Shown: positions 10,128-18,753, counted from the first letter of the stretch. The stretch: 64,000 nt of DNA from CAVPFA01 sp963703655 (GCA_963703655.1 CAVPFA010000003.1:2125170-2189169), one strand, 5' to 3'. The notes: a model not told the origin generated them from the sequence alone. Made by a program: numbers and translations.

Positions 10128-10232
10128 GTAAGAGCGGCGTCGGTCGGTTCGTGCGACGTGTCACACCCACCGGCCGCCGTTGCCGGCCAGTAGACCGGTT
10201 ATCTTCGCCTGCGGGTCCACTTACTCCGAGGT

Positions 10233-10896
10233 TCAGCGACGAAGACGACGGCCGTCTGGCCTAGACCGTGTTGACGACTCGGAGACCTGGAACCACCGGT
10301 CGAGCTCATCCAGCATTTCCCCGATGATCGGATGTAGCTCAGCTGCGATCTTGGCCTGACTGTGACCCTTGCGCGTGCGATTGCCGGCCTCAAGGATGAT
10401 GACCTGGAACACACCGGCCAGCGTCATCCCCTGGAGTCTGGCGATCTCCGGCGCAACCTCGGTGGTGTCGGCGATGGCGGAGGCGATGGCGGCGGCTTGC
10501 CGGTCTGTCATCTCCAGCGCCAAGCGGTGCACGGCCGGGGCTGATGGCCGCCAAGTAGCCGAGTTCGCCGCGCCACTGGTTGCGCGGGATGCTGCGAATT
10601 CCCTTGACCGACCCCAAGACGAAGTCGCGAACGGCGGCTGCAGCAGTCGTCCACGGCGGGCGGGAACGAATCAGATCGCACAGCCGGTCTCGAACCTCTT
10701 GGTCTCGATCGATGACCAACTGTTCCTTGCTCGGGAAGTAGTTGTAGACAGTCTGCTCCGCCACCTCGGCCTCGCGCGCGACGTCGGTCACGGCAACCTT
10801 TTCATATCCTCGCTCGGCGAAGAGTCGGGCGGCAGTGTCGGCGATCAGCCGCCGGGTGCGGGACTTCTTGAGTTCACGCAGTCCTGCGCTTGCCAT
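10233..10896 (-). CDS. TetR family regulator (frameshifted)
   Basis: N-terminal HTH is clear: TRRLIADTAARLFAERGYEKVAVTDVAREAEVAEQTVYNYFPSKEQL. The family frame runs to about GELGYLAAISPG, then turns into low-complexity Arg/His-rich translation. The C-terminal half (RLALEMTDRQAAAIASAIADT to RWFQVSES) continues in another frame to 10233. One indel at about 10,530-10,560 restores a regulator of about 220 residues. Whether the indel is real is unknown. The neighbouring SnoaL gene converges on it. Confidence 0.75.
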
Positions 10897-11066
10897 GACT
10901 CAAGCATATAACGGTTTACTCTAAGCTTGAGGCTCACCCCATTCTGGATCGTTACGCGGAGGCAAATCGACGAAGGGTCACAGAGGCCGGGGCTTCTGAT
11001 TCTCTTCAGATGCTTTGGCTTGGTCCACAGCTGTCTCGGCTTTCGGGGACGGCGACCGACGGTAGG

Positions 11067-11240
11067 ATGACTTGCGAGGTGTCGAGCGAGCCCGTCGTGC
11101 CCATGCGCCTACCGAGCCTCGAGTTGCCGGTCGAGGAGCTGTTGCGTCGCGCCCACGCTCTCCCGCCTCACGAGGAAATGCTGGTCGAAGACCTCGATGA
11201 GGCCGAGGGTCTGGCGTTTCTCGCTGCACTCAACGGATGA
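11067..11240 (+). CDS. Small antitoxin-like protein (VapB-type position)
   Basis: Short acidic protein of about 57 residues or less (PVEELLRRAHALPPHEEM, EDLDEAEGLAFLAAL). Its stop overlaps the ATG of a decayed PIN-domain gene (ATGA), the normal antitoxin-toxin arrangement, which is the main reason for the call. No family signature is certain. The ATG at 11067 has no Shine-Dalgarno; TAGGAT at 11063-11068 could be a -10 box for a leaderless transcript starting at the in-frame GTG 11079. The start is therefore open. Confidence 0.45.
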   Translation: MTCEVSSEPVVPMRLPSLELPVEELLRRAHALPPHEEMLVEDLDEAEGLAFLAALNG

Positions 11241-11445
11241 GCCTGCAGCCGGTCGCGGCCCGGTCGTGATCGACACCGATGTATACGGGGCCGACGTTCG
11301 TCTTGAGCTACGCCTGTTTGCGGGTCGAGTCCCAGCGGATCGGAAATCCGCTCGCTCAGCGGGATCACGACGCCGACCGTTGGGTGGCTGCAACGGCGCT
11401 CCGCAACGGCACGAGCGAGAAAACGGCACACCGCCGAGCTGACCG
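11237..11445 (+). pseudogene. Decayed VapC-like PIN-domain toxin
   Basis: Two pieces of a PIN ribonuclease survive in different frames: VVIDTDVYGAD (first acidic residues) and, about 50 bp later, YACLRVESQRIGNPLAQRDHDADRWVAATALRNG (C-terminal part with the catalytic acidic pair). The middle 60-80 residues of a normal protein of about 130 residues are missing and the frame is broken. The toxin must be inactive; the antitoxin-like gene in front is intact. Confidence 0.6.
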
Positions 11446-11536
11446 TGGTCGCCGACTTTGTGCTCCGCCGATCTGATCCCGCCGGAGAGGTGTCCTTCTG
11501 TACGCGCAAGTCCCTGGTTCTTGAGGTCCTACGGCA

Positions 11537-11800
11537 GTGCCCCCCCGAGCTGAGAGGCGGCCGCTTACTTTTGGTATCAGGACGCCGGACCTCCTCGACG
11601 AGATCTGCCCTTTCTGTGGATTTCAGTTTGGGTTCGACGATGACGATCAGCACGTCTCGTGCAAACGGGTGGCGAGACAACTGGGTGTCAAACTGGGCAT
11701 GCGGTGGTTGGAGTGGCGGCCGGATTCCGCCAGCAGATTGGGATCCTGCTGCCCAGCTCCGGACAATCGCATCTGGGCCGTGGCTCAAGGCGCGGCGCTT
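11537..11800 (+). pseudogene. Frameshifted small CPxCGFxFG zinc-ribbon protein
   Basis: EICPFCGFQFGFDDDD in one frame continues as WRDNWVSN...GGRIPPADWDPAAQLRTI in another. Together these match a common short actinobacterial protein with a CPxCGFxFG ribbon and a W..GMxW...PxGWDPxxQL tail. The switch lies near 11,650-11,680. No function is known for the family. From 11,800 to 12,008 I see no further gene. Confidence 0.5.
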
Positions 11801-12008
11801 CTGGAGCTGGAAGCCTCGGCGTCCGGCATCCGTCGCGGAAGGCGGGTGTCATGCGTCCTGCGTGGCCGGCGCTGCAGGAGCTCGCGGCTGCTCGGTTACT
11901 CAACCGCTAATGGTGGCCTGTTCGCGCTCCGTGGGTCCCACGCCGACGACTGCTCTCGCTGTCTGCGCGCTTGGTTTCGAGGATCGACGGATCGGCCAAG
12001 ATGGTGCG

Positions 12009-13406
12009 ATGGCTCCGAGGTCGCAGCGAGAAGGCAAGAAGCTGACCGCTCAGTTCCTTCTGCGCATGACCGATGAGCTGGCAAGGCATGGATGGAGGCT
12101 CCATCCACACGGTAAAGGGGCCATCCCCTGGGCGAACCTCGGTGTCTTCGAGCAGACAGTTCGACCTGACTTTGTCGCCAGAGTCGCCTTTCACACAGAC
12201 TCTGTAGGCGGGGCGACCGCCGGCGTCGGTGTCAGCTTCGCGCCGCTCGAGCGGCTGCGTTGGTTACTGACGGGCGACCCCGGTAGGGATGGCATCTTCC
12301 GCGATCTTCGTGGGCTGGTCGAGCCCGGAATGGCCGCATCGTTTGAGATCAAAGACCGGTCAGGTGTCGATCACGCGGTCGTGTCCCTCACCGCACTCGT
12401 AGATCGCTACGCGATTCCGTTCGCGCTGGGTCACGCGAGTGTTGAGGCATTTCTCGCCGACTGGCAGTCGAAAGGCAGCGAGTTCTTCGATTACGAAAGC
12501 GAGAGTGTCCCGGCGCTGCTCGCGGCGGCCGGTCGCTTCGATGAGGCGAGGTCGGCTCTTGAGCGATATCGAAGCTCGGGACCACAGCTCGCATCGACCC
12601 GCGACTATCGTCGCTTCGCGCGCCAACTCCTCCGGTTCCTCGACGCCAATGGGCAGCTTCCAGAGCCGTCAGAGCCACCTCAATGGGCGTTCGATCCGGA
12701 TGCCCGCCCGGAGCGCCTCGACATAGTTGAGACGTGGCGGAAGACTCGCGGCCGTAAGCAGGCATTCGAGATCGGCCGTGACAGGGCGGCCGGTCATAGC
12801 CGAGACCAGCTTCGGTCCATGCTGAAAGAGGAGCTGGACCGGCGGGGACTCGTCGAACGTCCGCCCTGGATCGAGAGCCATCTGGACGTCCTGGAGCGTC
12901 CGGAGCTGGCAGCAAAGTGGCAATCCAATATGACGGCTGTGACAGCACTGATCGAGATGGGCCGGCGCGTGGTCAACACTGTCCGGGAGGGACTGGCGAA
13001 GCCGCCGGAGTGGCTGGAGCCACCAGACCGGGCGGGTTACCCGATGCTGTCCGCGCACAAGGCTTGGACCGCGGTCGTACTCGATCCAGCGGCTCGTCCC
13101 TGGCTTGATCGCGTCTTTGAGTCCACACCCGTGCTGGTCCCGCCGACGTCCGACCTGCTCCCTAGTTTCGTCCGGGTCGATGTGTGGCTGGAATGGGACC
13201 CGCCGAACGGCGGTGCTTCGCAACTTGGTGTCTACGCAGGTGAGCAGCGCGTGGGGCAAATCGATCAGGACGCGGTCGAATGGTACCGAACAGTGATGCG
13301 GCGTGCTGCGGAGCGTGACGAGCTACCTTGGACCAGCGCCGACCTCACGCGCGGTCGGATCGACTGGCCGTATCTGTTGGAGGTTCCTCTACCCGCTTAC
13401 CGTTAA
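12009..13406 (+). CDS. Hypothetical protein, 465 residues
   Basis: A long clean frame with actinobacterial codon use, not recognised. The N-terminus (LTAQFLLRMTDELARHGW...NLGVFEQTVRPDFVARVAFH) is predicted globular. The middle has a basic, helical part (RKTRGRKQAFEIGRDRA, LRSMLKEELDRRGL). The C-terminus is Trp/Pro-rich. No signal peptide or membrane segment is visible. The frame is open back to 11445, but upstream translation is the shadow of the zinc-ribbon relic; ATG 12009 is the first sensible start and lacks a clear ribosome site. Confidence 0.6.
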   Translation: MAPRSQREGKKLTAQFLLRMTDELARHGWRLHPHGKGAIPWANLGVFEQTVRPDFVARVAFHTDSVGGATAGVGVSFAPLERLRWLLTGDPGRDGIFRDLRGLVEPGMAASFEIKDRSGVDHAVVSLTALVDRYAIPFALGHASVEAFLADWQSKGSEFFDYESESVPALLAAAGRFDEARSALERYRSSGPQLASTRDYRRFARQLLRFLDANGQLPEPSEPPQWAFDPDARPERLDIVETWRKTRGRKQAFEIGRDRAAGHSRDQLRSMLKEELDRRGLVERPPWIESHLDVLERPELAAKWQSNMTAVTALIEMGRRVVNTVREGLAKPPEWLEPPDRAGYPMLSAHKAWTAVVLDPAARPWLDRVFESTPVLVPPTSDLLPSFVRVDVWLEWDPPNGGASQLGVYAGEQRVGQIDQDAVEWYRTVMRRAAERDELPWTSADLTRGRIDWPYLLEVPLPAYR

Positions 13407-13658
13407 CGACGCGTAATCGTTGAGCCGCTTATCCGCGCCACCACGAGCTCGGGGCCGGACGTCGGACCGTTCGTTCAGTAGCGCTGGCGCGGTTGAGCAC
13501 CACCGACCGTGCCCAATCGGTCTCGGGCTGCGCTGCCTGGTTGCAGTGGTCGCTGAGCTCTGGCGGGCCCGCCTTGGCGGGGCGACCGGGGCTTCGTGAC
13601 GCGCTCCGCCACAAGCTGTAACCGATGGCTCGGACCGGCCTCTCTTAGGCTCGACTCC

Positions 13659-14894
13659 ATGAGCGAGCAGCGGCGGGGTATGTTCGAGCCGCTCAAGGTC
13701 CGTGACTTCGCGCTTCTCTGGTCAGGTCAGGGCGTCTCGGCCATCGGTGACGGGATCTTCAGCGTGGCCCTCGTCCTTGAGACCCTCCACGTCGACGACC
13801 ACCCCATTGCACTCGCGTACGTGATCGCGGCACGGGCGGTGCCCTCGATCGTCTTCTCTCTGTTGGGTGGCGTCATGGTCGACCGGCTGCCTCGGCGATT
13901 CACCATGCTCGTCGCCGATGTCGTTCGAGGGCTGGCAGTTGCGGTGATCGCCTTCCTGATAGCGGTCAACCACGCCGACCTCCTGGGGTTGGTCCTCATG
14001 GCGGCGGTTTTCGGCACGGCCGACTCCTTCTTCGGACCTGCCGCGATGGCCGTGCTGCCCGAACTGCTGCCGGAGGATTTGCTTGTGCAGGGAAACGCCC
14101 TCAGCTCGACGACGTCCAACCTCGCTTCGAGCTTGCTCGGCCCTGCGACCGGCGGTGCGGTCGTCGGGTTCATCGGACTGGCGGGTTCCTTCACCGCCGA
14201 CGCCGGGAGCTTCGCCTTCTCGGCGTTGTGCTTGCTTCTTATGGCTCGGCACGCGCGGCCGGCGCCGACGGGGACTTCGACTCTGGCGGAAGCTCGCGAG
14301 GGGCTGCACTACATAACCTCCCGGCGCTGGCTTCTCGGCACTCTCATAGCTGCGTCGTTGGCCAACTTCTTCGGCATCGCACCCTTGGCCGTGCTTCTCC
14401 CGCTTCTCGTCCGTCACGTTCTGCGCGCCAGCGCCCTCTCGCTCGGGCTCGTCTACGCCGCCGGCGGCGCTGCCGGCGCTGCCGCCTCTCTCGTAGTCGC
14501 GAGGCTTGGGGCGCCGAAGCACCGCATCGCGGCCATGTGGAGCGCCTACGGTCTCGCCAGCGTGGCCATCGCCGTTATGGCGGCGGCCCCCAACGTCGTG
14601 GTCGTCGGCGTGCTGAGCGGCGTCGAGATAGGCCTCATCGTCTACGGCGACGTCCTGTACTTCGCCATGATGCAACAGATGGTCCCGAAGGAGTTGATGG
14701 GGCGGGTGTTCGCGGCGTCGTTTCTGCTTGTGTGGGTGCTGACGCCAGTCGGGAACGTCTTGGGCGGCGTGGCCGCGACCGTATTGGGTACGCGGGCTGC
14801 TGTTCTCCTGAGCGGCCTTCTGTCAGGCGCTTGCTGCTTGATCGTGGCCTTACCCGGCTTGCACCCGGTCGAGGGGGCTCAGCCTTCGGGGTAG
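13659..14894 (+). CDS. MFS transporter, EntS/macrolide-exporter type
   Basis: Major facilitator superfamily exporter of 411 residues with about 12 hydrophobic segments. The entry segment FALLWSGQGVSAIGDGIF and the loop DRLPRRFTMLVADVVRG (MFS motif A region) place it in the MFS_3/EntS-like group, as do FFGPAAMAVLPELLPEDLLVQGNAL and VPKELMGRVFA, which are typical of that group. The frame opens at 13596, but ATG 13659 begins immediately before the family's first conserved residues. Substrate unknown; no regulator adjoins it. Confidence 0.88.
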   Translation: MSEQRRGMFEPLKVRDFALLWSGQGVSAIGDGIFSVALVLETLHVDDHPIALAYVIAARAVPSIVFSLLGGVMVDRLPRRFTMLVADVVRGLAVAVIAFLIAVNHADLLGLVLMAAVFGTADSFFGPAAMAVLPELLPEDLLVQGNALSSTTSNLASSLLGPATGGAVVGFIGLAGSFTADAGSFAFSALCLLLMARHARPAPTGTSTLAEAREGLHYITSRRWLLGTLIAASLANFFGIAPLAVLLPLLVRHVLRASALSLGLVYAAGGAAGAAASLVVARLGAPKHRIAAMWSAYGLASVAIAVMAAAPNVVVVGVLSGVEIGLIVYGDVLYFAMMQQMVPKELMGRVFAASFLLVWVLTPVGNVLGGVAATVLGTRAAVLLSGLLSGACCLIVALPGLHPVEGAQPSG

Positions 14895-14993
14895 CGAAGT
14901 CCGAGCGTCATCCCGTCATGCCTCTCGCCGACGTCCCGAGAGGTACGCTGCCGGCTATCTGGCGGCAGGCCGGAACGCAGGAACGCTGACGAG

Positions 14994-15209
14994 ATGACCG
15001 AGTACGTCGTTGTGATCGAGCAGGACGGCGGCGCCTGGGGCGCTTACGTGCCCGACCTTCCTGGTTGTGTTGCCGCAGGCGCTAGCCGCGAGGAAGTCAC
15101 CCGGCTCATCGCTGAGGCGATCCCACTTCACGTTGCGTCGCTGCGGGAACACGGTGACGCAGTGCCGCCTCCAACTGCTACTGGCACCACCACAGTTCAA
15201 GTCGCCTGA
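14994..15209 (+). CDS. HicB-family antitoxin-like protein (orphan)
   Basis: 71-residue HicB-fold protein: EYVVVIEQDGGAWGAYVPDLPGCVAAGASREEVTRLIAEAIPLH is the typical partial RNase-H-like antitoxin domain. No DNA-binding tail follows and no HicA gene lies within 100 bp on either side. It is the last chromosomal gene before the left boundary of the tRNA-Arg island (54 bp away), so a partner could have been displaced, but nothing shows that directly. Confidence 0.82.
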   Translation: MTEYVVVIEQDGGAWGAYVPDLPGCVAAGASREEVTRLIAEAIPLHVASLREHGDAVPPPTATGTTTVQVA

Positions 15210-15262
15210 CACCTGGGCAGCGACGGGCCACAGAGCGTGCAAAGGGGTCTGTCGTACCTGGT

Positions 15263-15308
15263 CAGCGCGCTCGGAGGAACTCGAATCCCCAACCTTCTGA
15301 TCCGTAGT
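15263..15308 (-). repeat. attL-like 46-bp repeat: 3' half of tRNA-Arg
   Basis: Perfect copy of 48,188-48,233, covering the anticodon loop to the 3' end of tRNA-Arg(ACG) plus three flanking bases. Beyond the A/C-loop edge (after ...CCGTAGT on the plus strand) the two copies diverge at once. A partial tRNA at the far end of an element and a full tRNA beside the integrase is the standard outcome of tyrosine-recombinase integration. Confidence 0.93.
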
Positions 15309-15516
15309 TCTGCCCAGGGCATTTTCCATCCGACACCAGTCATGACAATTCGTTACCAATAGTACCCTCAAACAGGGACTTCATCCGAACTGACACGGCC
15401 GCCGGTAACCGGCCGTCACCCCCGCTTCCCGCCTTTAGCGGAGCTATGGTTCTCGCGGCGGTTCTCACGGAAGCACTTTCCGAAGCCGTGCGATCCGGCC
15501 ACAGCTCTCGTGAGGT

Positions 15517-15568
15517 AGTCTGTCTAGCTCATTAGACTTGACGCAGTCTAGTAATGTAGACTTAGTCT
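15517..15568. promoter_or_regulatory. Cluster of five AGTCT/AGACT half-sites
   Basis: Half-sites lie at 15517-15521, 15534-15538, 15545-15549, 15558-15562 and 15564-15568. Two pairs form inverted repeats: TAGACT-N6-AGTCTA (15533-15550) and AGACT-T-AGTCT (15558-15568). The block ends 10 bp before the HicA-like coding region and about 210 bp inside attL. It could be the HicAB operator or integrase/excisionase arm sites; sequence alone cannot decide. Confidence 0.55.
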
Positions 15569-15578
15569 TGGGACGGCC

Positions 15579-15779
15579 CTGATCAAGCGGATCTCCGGTG
15601 CAGCGAAGGCGAACGGTATTACATGGACTCAGGTAGCAAGCAAGGGCAATCACGAGAAGTGGAGACTTGGCACGTCAGTTCAAGTATCCATTCCTCGCCA
15701 CGGCGACATCAACGAGATCACAGCGCAAGCAATCTTGAGATCCACCGAGTCCGAGTTGGGTGAGGGGTGGTGGAAGTGA
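15579..15779 (+). CDS. hicA: HicA-like toxin
   Basis: 66 residues matching HicA mRNA interferases: LIKRISGAAKANGITW, the catalytic-His loop GNHEKWRLG, SIPRHGDINEITAQAILR and the family ending ESELGEGWWK. No ATG, GTG or TTG exists in frame between the upstream stop (15552) and the first conserved residue; translation would have to begin at CTG 15579, or a base is missing upstream. The stop overlaps the hicB GTG (GTGA). Expected role: ribosome-independent mRNA cleavage, neutralised by the downstream HicB. Confidence 0.68.
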   Translation: MIKRISGAAKANGITWTQVASKGNHEKWRLGTSVQVSIPRHGDINEITAQAILRSTESELGEGWWK

Positions 15780-16171
15780 AGACATACACGGTGACTACTG
15801 AACGATCGGGCAGTTGGTGGGCATTCTCAGTTCCGGAGATCCCCGGTGCCCATGGGCAAGCCAGGCGGCTCGAACAGGTCAGAGACGAAGCGCGAGATGT
15901 CATCTCAATGATGCTCGACGCCGAGCCCGACTCATTCGACATTTCGCTTTCCATAAAACTCGATCCCAGGATCGAGCACGCGCTCGACGAAGCGAAGGCC
16001 GCCCGGCAGGAGTTTGATACCTACCAGCGAGTCGCCCAGGAAAAGCTGCGGCTTGCCGCCGAGCAGATCAAAGAAGTCGGTGGACTTAGCGTTCGCGATA
16101 TCGGCAGCCTGCTCGACGTGTCATTCCAGCGCATCTCTCAGATCCTCAGCGACCAACGGAAGGTCTCCTAA
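15776..16171 (+). CDS. hicB: HicB-like antitoxin with C-terminal DNA-binding helices
   Basis: 131 residues. The N-terminal HicB fold is VKTYTVTTERSGSWWAFSVPE, followed by RLEQVRDEARDVISMMLDAE. A long helix (EEAKAAR-type, DEAKAARQEFDTYQRVAQEKL) leads into a C-terminal HTH-like end, LSVRDIGSLLDVSFQRISQIL. This is the actinobacterial long HicB form, which can bind both toxin and operator. GTG starts exist at 15767, 15770 and 15776; the last overlaps the hicA stop. It probably represses its own promoter through the half-site cluster upstream. Confidence 0.75.
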   Translation: MKTYTVTTERSGSWWAFSVPEIPGAHGQARRLEQVRDEARDVISMMLDAEPDSFDISLSIKLDPRIEHALDEAKAARQEFDTYQRVAQEKLRLAAEQIKEVGGLSVRDIGSLLDVSFQRISQILSDQRKVS

Positions 16172-16462
16172 GCGGGAGCAATCGGTCTGACGACCCGAGT
16201 CGAGGCTCGCAATCTCCCTAATGCGGGACGCCGGTCGCGAGAAACTGACCACCAGATGAGTCCGGTCGCCCGTGGTTGAGCGTTCCGGGTGCCGAGCACC
16301 ACCGAGCCAGGCAGTGATCTCGGCCGGGTCGAAGCGGACCAGCCACCCAACCTTCAAGTAAGGCACCCGTCGCTCGGCGACGAGCCGGCGGATGTGGCGG
16401 ATGCTCACCCCGAGCCGCTCGGCGAGCCCAGGGCACCGCCGTCGCTCGAACGGTGCATTCAC
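16121..16462 (-). CDS. Excisionase-like helix-turn-helix protein
   Basis: The conserved part is LAERLGVSIRHIRRLVAERRVPYLKVGWLVRFDPAEITAWL, a MerR-type HTH_17 domain as in excisionases (Xis) and small regulators. GTG 16462 gives VNAPFERRRCPG before the domain. The remaining 60 residues have no family match and overlap the hicB 3' end by 51 bp, so the true C-terminus may be shorter. Position at the attL end of the island suits a recombination directionality factor, but it is far from the integrase gene. Confidence 0.6.
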   Translation of the reverse strand: MNAPFERRRCPGLAERLGVSIRHIRRLVAERRVPYLKVGWLVRFDPAEITAWLGGARHPERSTTGDRTHLVVSFSRPASRIREIASLDSGRQTDCSRLGDLPLVAEDLRDALE

Positions 16463-16465
16463 GGT

Positions 16466-16686
16466 GTGGGTCGATGCCAATGCCGGCACGGGCTACGACC
16501 CCGAGCTGTTTCGGCGGGACATCCTGCCGAGGCTCCAGACCGTGAAACTCTCGGAGACCATCGAGGCCACGGGGATGAGCAAGGGAGCAGCGTCCGACAT
16601 CAGGCGAGGAAAGTGAGCGCCGCACGTGTCGACGTGGCCGCGCTGGCGGCGCTGGTTGACGAGAGCGGCGGGCATCAAAGGCAGTA
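16466..16686 (+). pseudogene. Orphan copy of the Cas1 C-terminal HTH domain
   Basis: Translation from the Trp codon at 16466 gives YDPELFRRDILPRL, VKLSETIEATGMSK and ASDIRRGK, nearly the same as residues 474-513 of the solo Cas1 at 36,000-37,646. After a stop at 16614 the homology continues in another frame (TPHV/AALAALV-like). The 5' part is missing; the break lies at the start of the excisionase-like gene on the other strand. It is the 3' relic of a second cas1 gene of the same type. Confidence 0.7.
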
Positions 16687-16757
16687 GCAAATCATGTTGG
16701 CTACCGTGTCGCGAATCCAGAGGGAACTTTTCCTGCGCGGTGGGGCAAGTACCAGTG

Positions 16758-17345
16758 ATGAACCCGTCCGACCTTGACGAGGACGACCTACTCGCCTCAC
16801 TGTCGGAATCAACGCGTTTCAGCGCGGTCTTCGAGCGGCACGTTGGCGAAATTCACCGCTACCTCGCCTACCGGGTCGGCCCAGAACTCGCCGACGATCT
16901 TTCAGCCGAGACGTTTCTTGAGGCATTCCGAGGGCGGCTGTCTTTCGATCCATCCAAGGGATCCGTGACTGCTTGGCTGTACGCGATCGCGACCAACCTG
17001 GTTCGACATCACCATCGCGACGAGGAGCGCCGCCTCCGTCTCGGTGACAGAGCGGCTCGAGGTGAGTCTTCGGCGGCGTCCGGCGAGGAGTTCGTTGACC
17101 AGATCGCACGGCGCTTGGACCTCGACGACGCAGTCGTCAGGCTCGATAGAAAGTTGCGAGACGTGGTCCTTCTCGTGGCTGGCGCTGGCTTGACCTACGC
17201 GGAAACTGCAACGGCGATGGGGATCCCCGTCGGGACAGTGCGCTCGAGGTACTCGAGAGCGCGCTGCCAGGTCCTTCGGCACCTCGATACTGAGCCCGCC
17301 CGTCGTACAAAGGAAAAGGATCGCGGTGACTACCGACCCGCTTGA
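16758..17345 (+). CDS. ECF-type RNA polymerase sigma factor
   Basis: 195-residue sigma-70 family protein with region 2 (FSAVFERHVGEIHRYLAYRVGPELADDLSAETFLEAFRG) and region 4 (LDRKLRDVVLLVAGAGLTYAETATAMGIPVGTVRSRYSRAR), separated by a short linker as in ECF factors. ATG 16758 is chosen because translation from 16626 reads through the Cas1 relic. Its last 20 bases overlap the downstream membrane-anchored propeller gene, a layout usual for sigma/anti-sigma pairs. Confidence 0.88.
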   Translation: MNPSDLDEDDLLASLSESTRFSAVFERHVGEIHRYLAYRVGPELADDLSAETFLEAFRGRLSFDPSKGSVTAWLYAIATNLVRHHHRDEERRLRLGDRAARGESSAASGEEFVDQIARRLDLDDAVVRLDRKLRDVVLLVAGAGLTYAETATAMGIPVGTVRSRYSRARCQVLRHLDTEPARRTKEKDRGDYRPA

Positions 17346-18753
17346 CGAAATCGCTCTGCGGATAGCCGAGCAGCCTGGGCCAGATCCGGGGACGGTTGAC
17401 TTCATTCGACGGCGTCTGCTGGCGGCTGCATCAGCCGAGGACGGCTCGGGTCACGGAGCTGTCGTGGCCAAGCCGCGCCGGCGCCAGCCGGGACAATGGC
17501 GCCATCGCCTGATGGTCGTCGCGGTGGCCGCTGCCATCTTGGTGGTCTTCTTCGTCCCTCTGCCGCATTTGAGTCTTTTCAAGCGTTTCGTCACCCCGAC
17601 CAAGCAGTCGACCGCGACGTCCGTGCCAAAGACCCCTCCAGTTGGAAAGCGCCTGGCCGAGCTGGAGGCAGCCGGCATCCGCGCCGGCGACGGATTCGGC
17701 TATTCGGTGGCGATCTCGGGCTCGACCGCAGTGGTAGGCGACGTTGGCCAGGCGTACGTGTTCACCAAGTCTGGATCCACCTGGAAGCAGGTTGCCACGC
17801 TGGACGGTTTCGGCTCCAATTACGCTCTCTACGGACCCGGCGATTGCTTCGGCAACTCGGTTGCCATCTCGGGCACAACCATCGTCGTGGGTGCACCGTG
17901 TTACAGACTTAAGACTGGCCGAGCTTACGTATTCACGAAGACAGCGACCGGCTGGGCACAGGCAGCCGAGTTCAGTGGTTCCGACACGACACCCGGCGAC
18001 GCCTTCGGCTTCTCGGTGGACGTCTCTGGGACGACAATCGTCGCGGGTGCGGCCTTCAACCCGAATAGCGCCGGCCACGCGTACGTGTTCAAGAAGACAG
18101 CGAGCGGCTGGGCGCAGGCAGCCGAGTTGAAGGGCTCCGACGCTGGCCCGGGCGATTGCTTCGGCGAGTCGGTGGCCATTTCGGGCGCTACCGTCATCCT
18201 TGGTGCGCCCGGCGCAGGGTGCAATGCAAGCAATGCAGGCCGGGCGTACGTTTTCACCCAGTCGGCGGCCCGGTGGAAGCAGACCGCCGAGTTGAAGGGT
18301 TCCGACACCGTGGCCGGCGACGCCTTCGGTTTTTCGGTGGCCATGTCGGGCAACACCATCCTCGTTGGTGCATACGGCCACGGACGCTTGTCCAGCCGGG
18401 CGTACGTCTTCACCAAGTCGACGGCCGGCTGGAGGCAGACCGGCGAACTGAGAGGCTCGGACACCGTGGCTGGCGACTGGTTCGGCTCGTCGGTGGCCAT
18501 CTCGGGCGGCACCGCTGTCGTGGGCGCCTTCAGCGATCCGCCCAGCGCCAACCAGAGCCTGACGGGTGTCGGCCAGGCGTACGTATTCAAACGGACGGCG
18601 GGCACCTGGGCGCAGGTCGCCGAGCTGAGGCACTTTGCCTTTGCCTACAGGGAGGGAGTAAGTGGCCTCGTGGCGATCTCGGGCACGACCGCTCTCATTG
18701 CTGCAGACGGCACCAACAGCTCGGAGGGGCGAGCATATGTGTTCCAGGCATGA
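17326..18753 (+). CDS. Membrane-anchored FG-GAP-like beta-propeller, candidate anti-sigma partner
   Basis: 475 residues. A cytoplasmic N-terminus of about 60 residues (DEIALRIAEQ, TVDFIRRRLLAAA), one membrane helix (RLMVVAVAAAILVVFFVPLP, about 62-80) and an outer part with seven repeats of the type GDxFGxSVAISGTTxVVGAP...YVFxxxxxxW. Seven repeats suit a seven-bladed propeller. Overlap with the ECF sigma gene and the short cytosolic domain suggest that it holds the sigma factor until the outer domain senses something; no classical zinc anti-sigma motif (HxxxCxxC) is present. GTG start. Confidence 0.72.
   Translation: MTTDPLDEIALRIAEQPGPDPGTVDFIRRRLLAAASAEDGSGHGAVVAKPRRRQPGQWRHRLMVVAVAAAILVVFFVPLPHLSLFKRFVTPTKQSTATSVPKTPPVGKRLAELEAAGIRAGDGFGYSVAISGSTAVVGDVGQAYVFTKSGSTWKQVATLDGFGSNYALYGPGDCFGNSVAISGTTIVVGAPCYRLKTGRAYVFTKTATGWAQAAEFSGSDTTPGDAFGFSVDVSGTTIVAGAAFNPNSAGHAYVFKKTASGWAQAAELKGSDAGPGDCFGESVAISGATVILGAPGAGCNASNAGRAYVFTQSAARWKQTAELKGSDTVAGDAFGFSVAMSGNTILVGAYGHGRLSSRAYVFTKSTAGWRQTGELRGSDTVAGDWFGSSVAISGGTAVVGAFSDPPSANQSLTGVGQAYVFKRTAGTWAQVAELRHFAFAYREGVSGLVAISGTTALIAADGTNSSEGRAYVFQA

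Noticed and set aside
13722..14675. Long minus-strand frame of 317 codons
   Set aside because: Shadow of the MFS gene; charged, low-complexity translation without membrane segments or start signal.
14994..15209. A second complete HicAB pair outside the island
   Set aside because: Only HicB is present; no HicA-like frame was found in the flanking 100 bp on either side.
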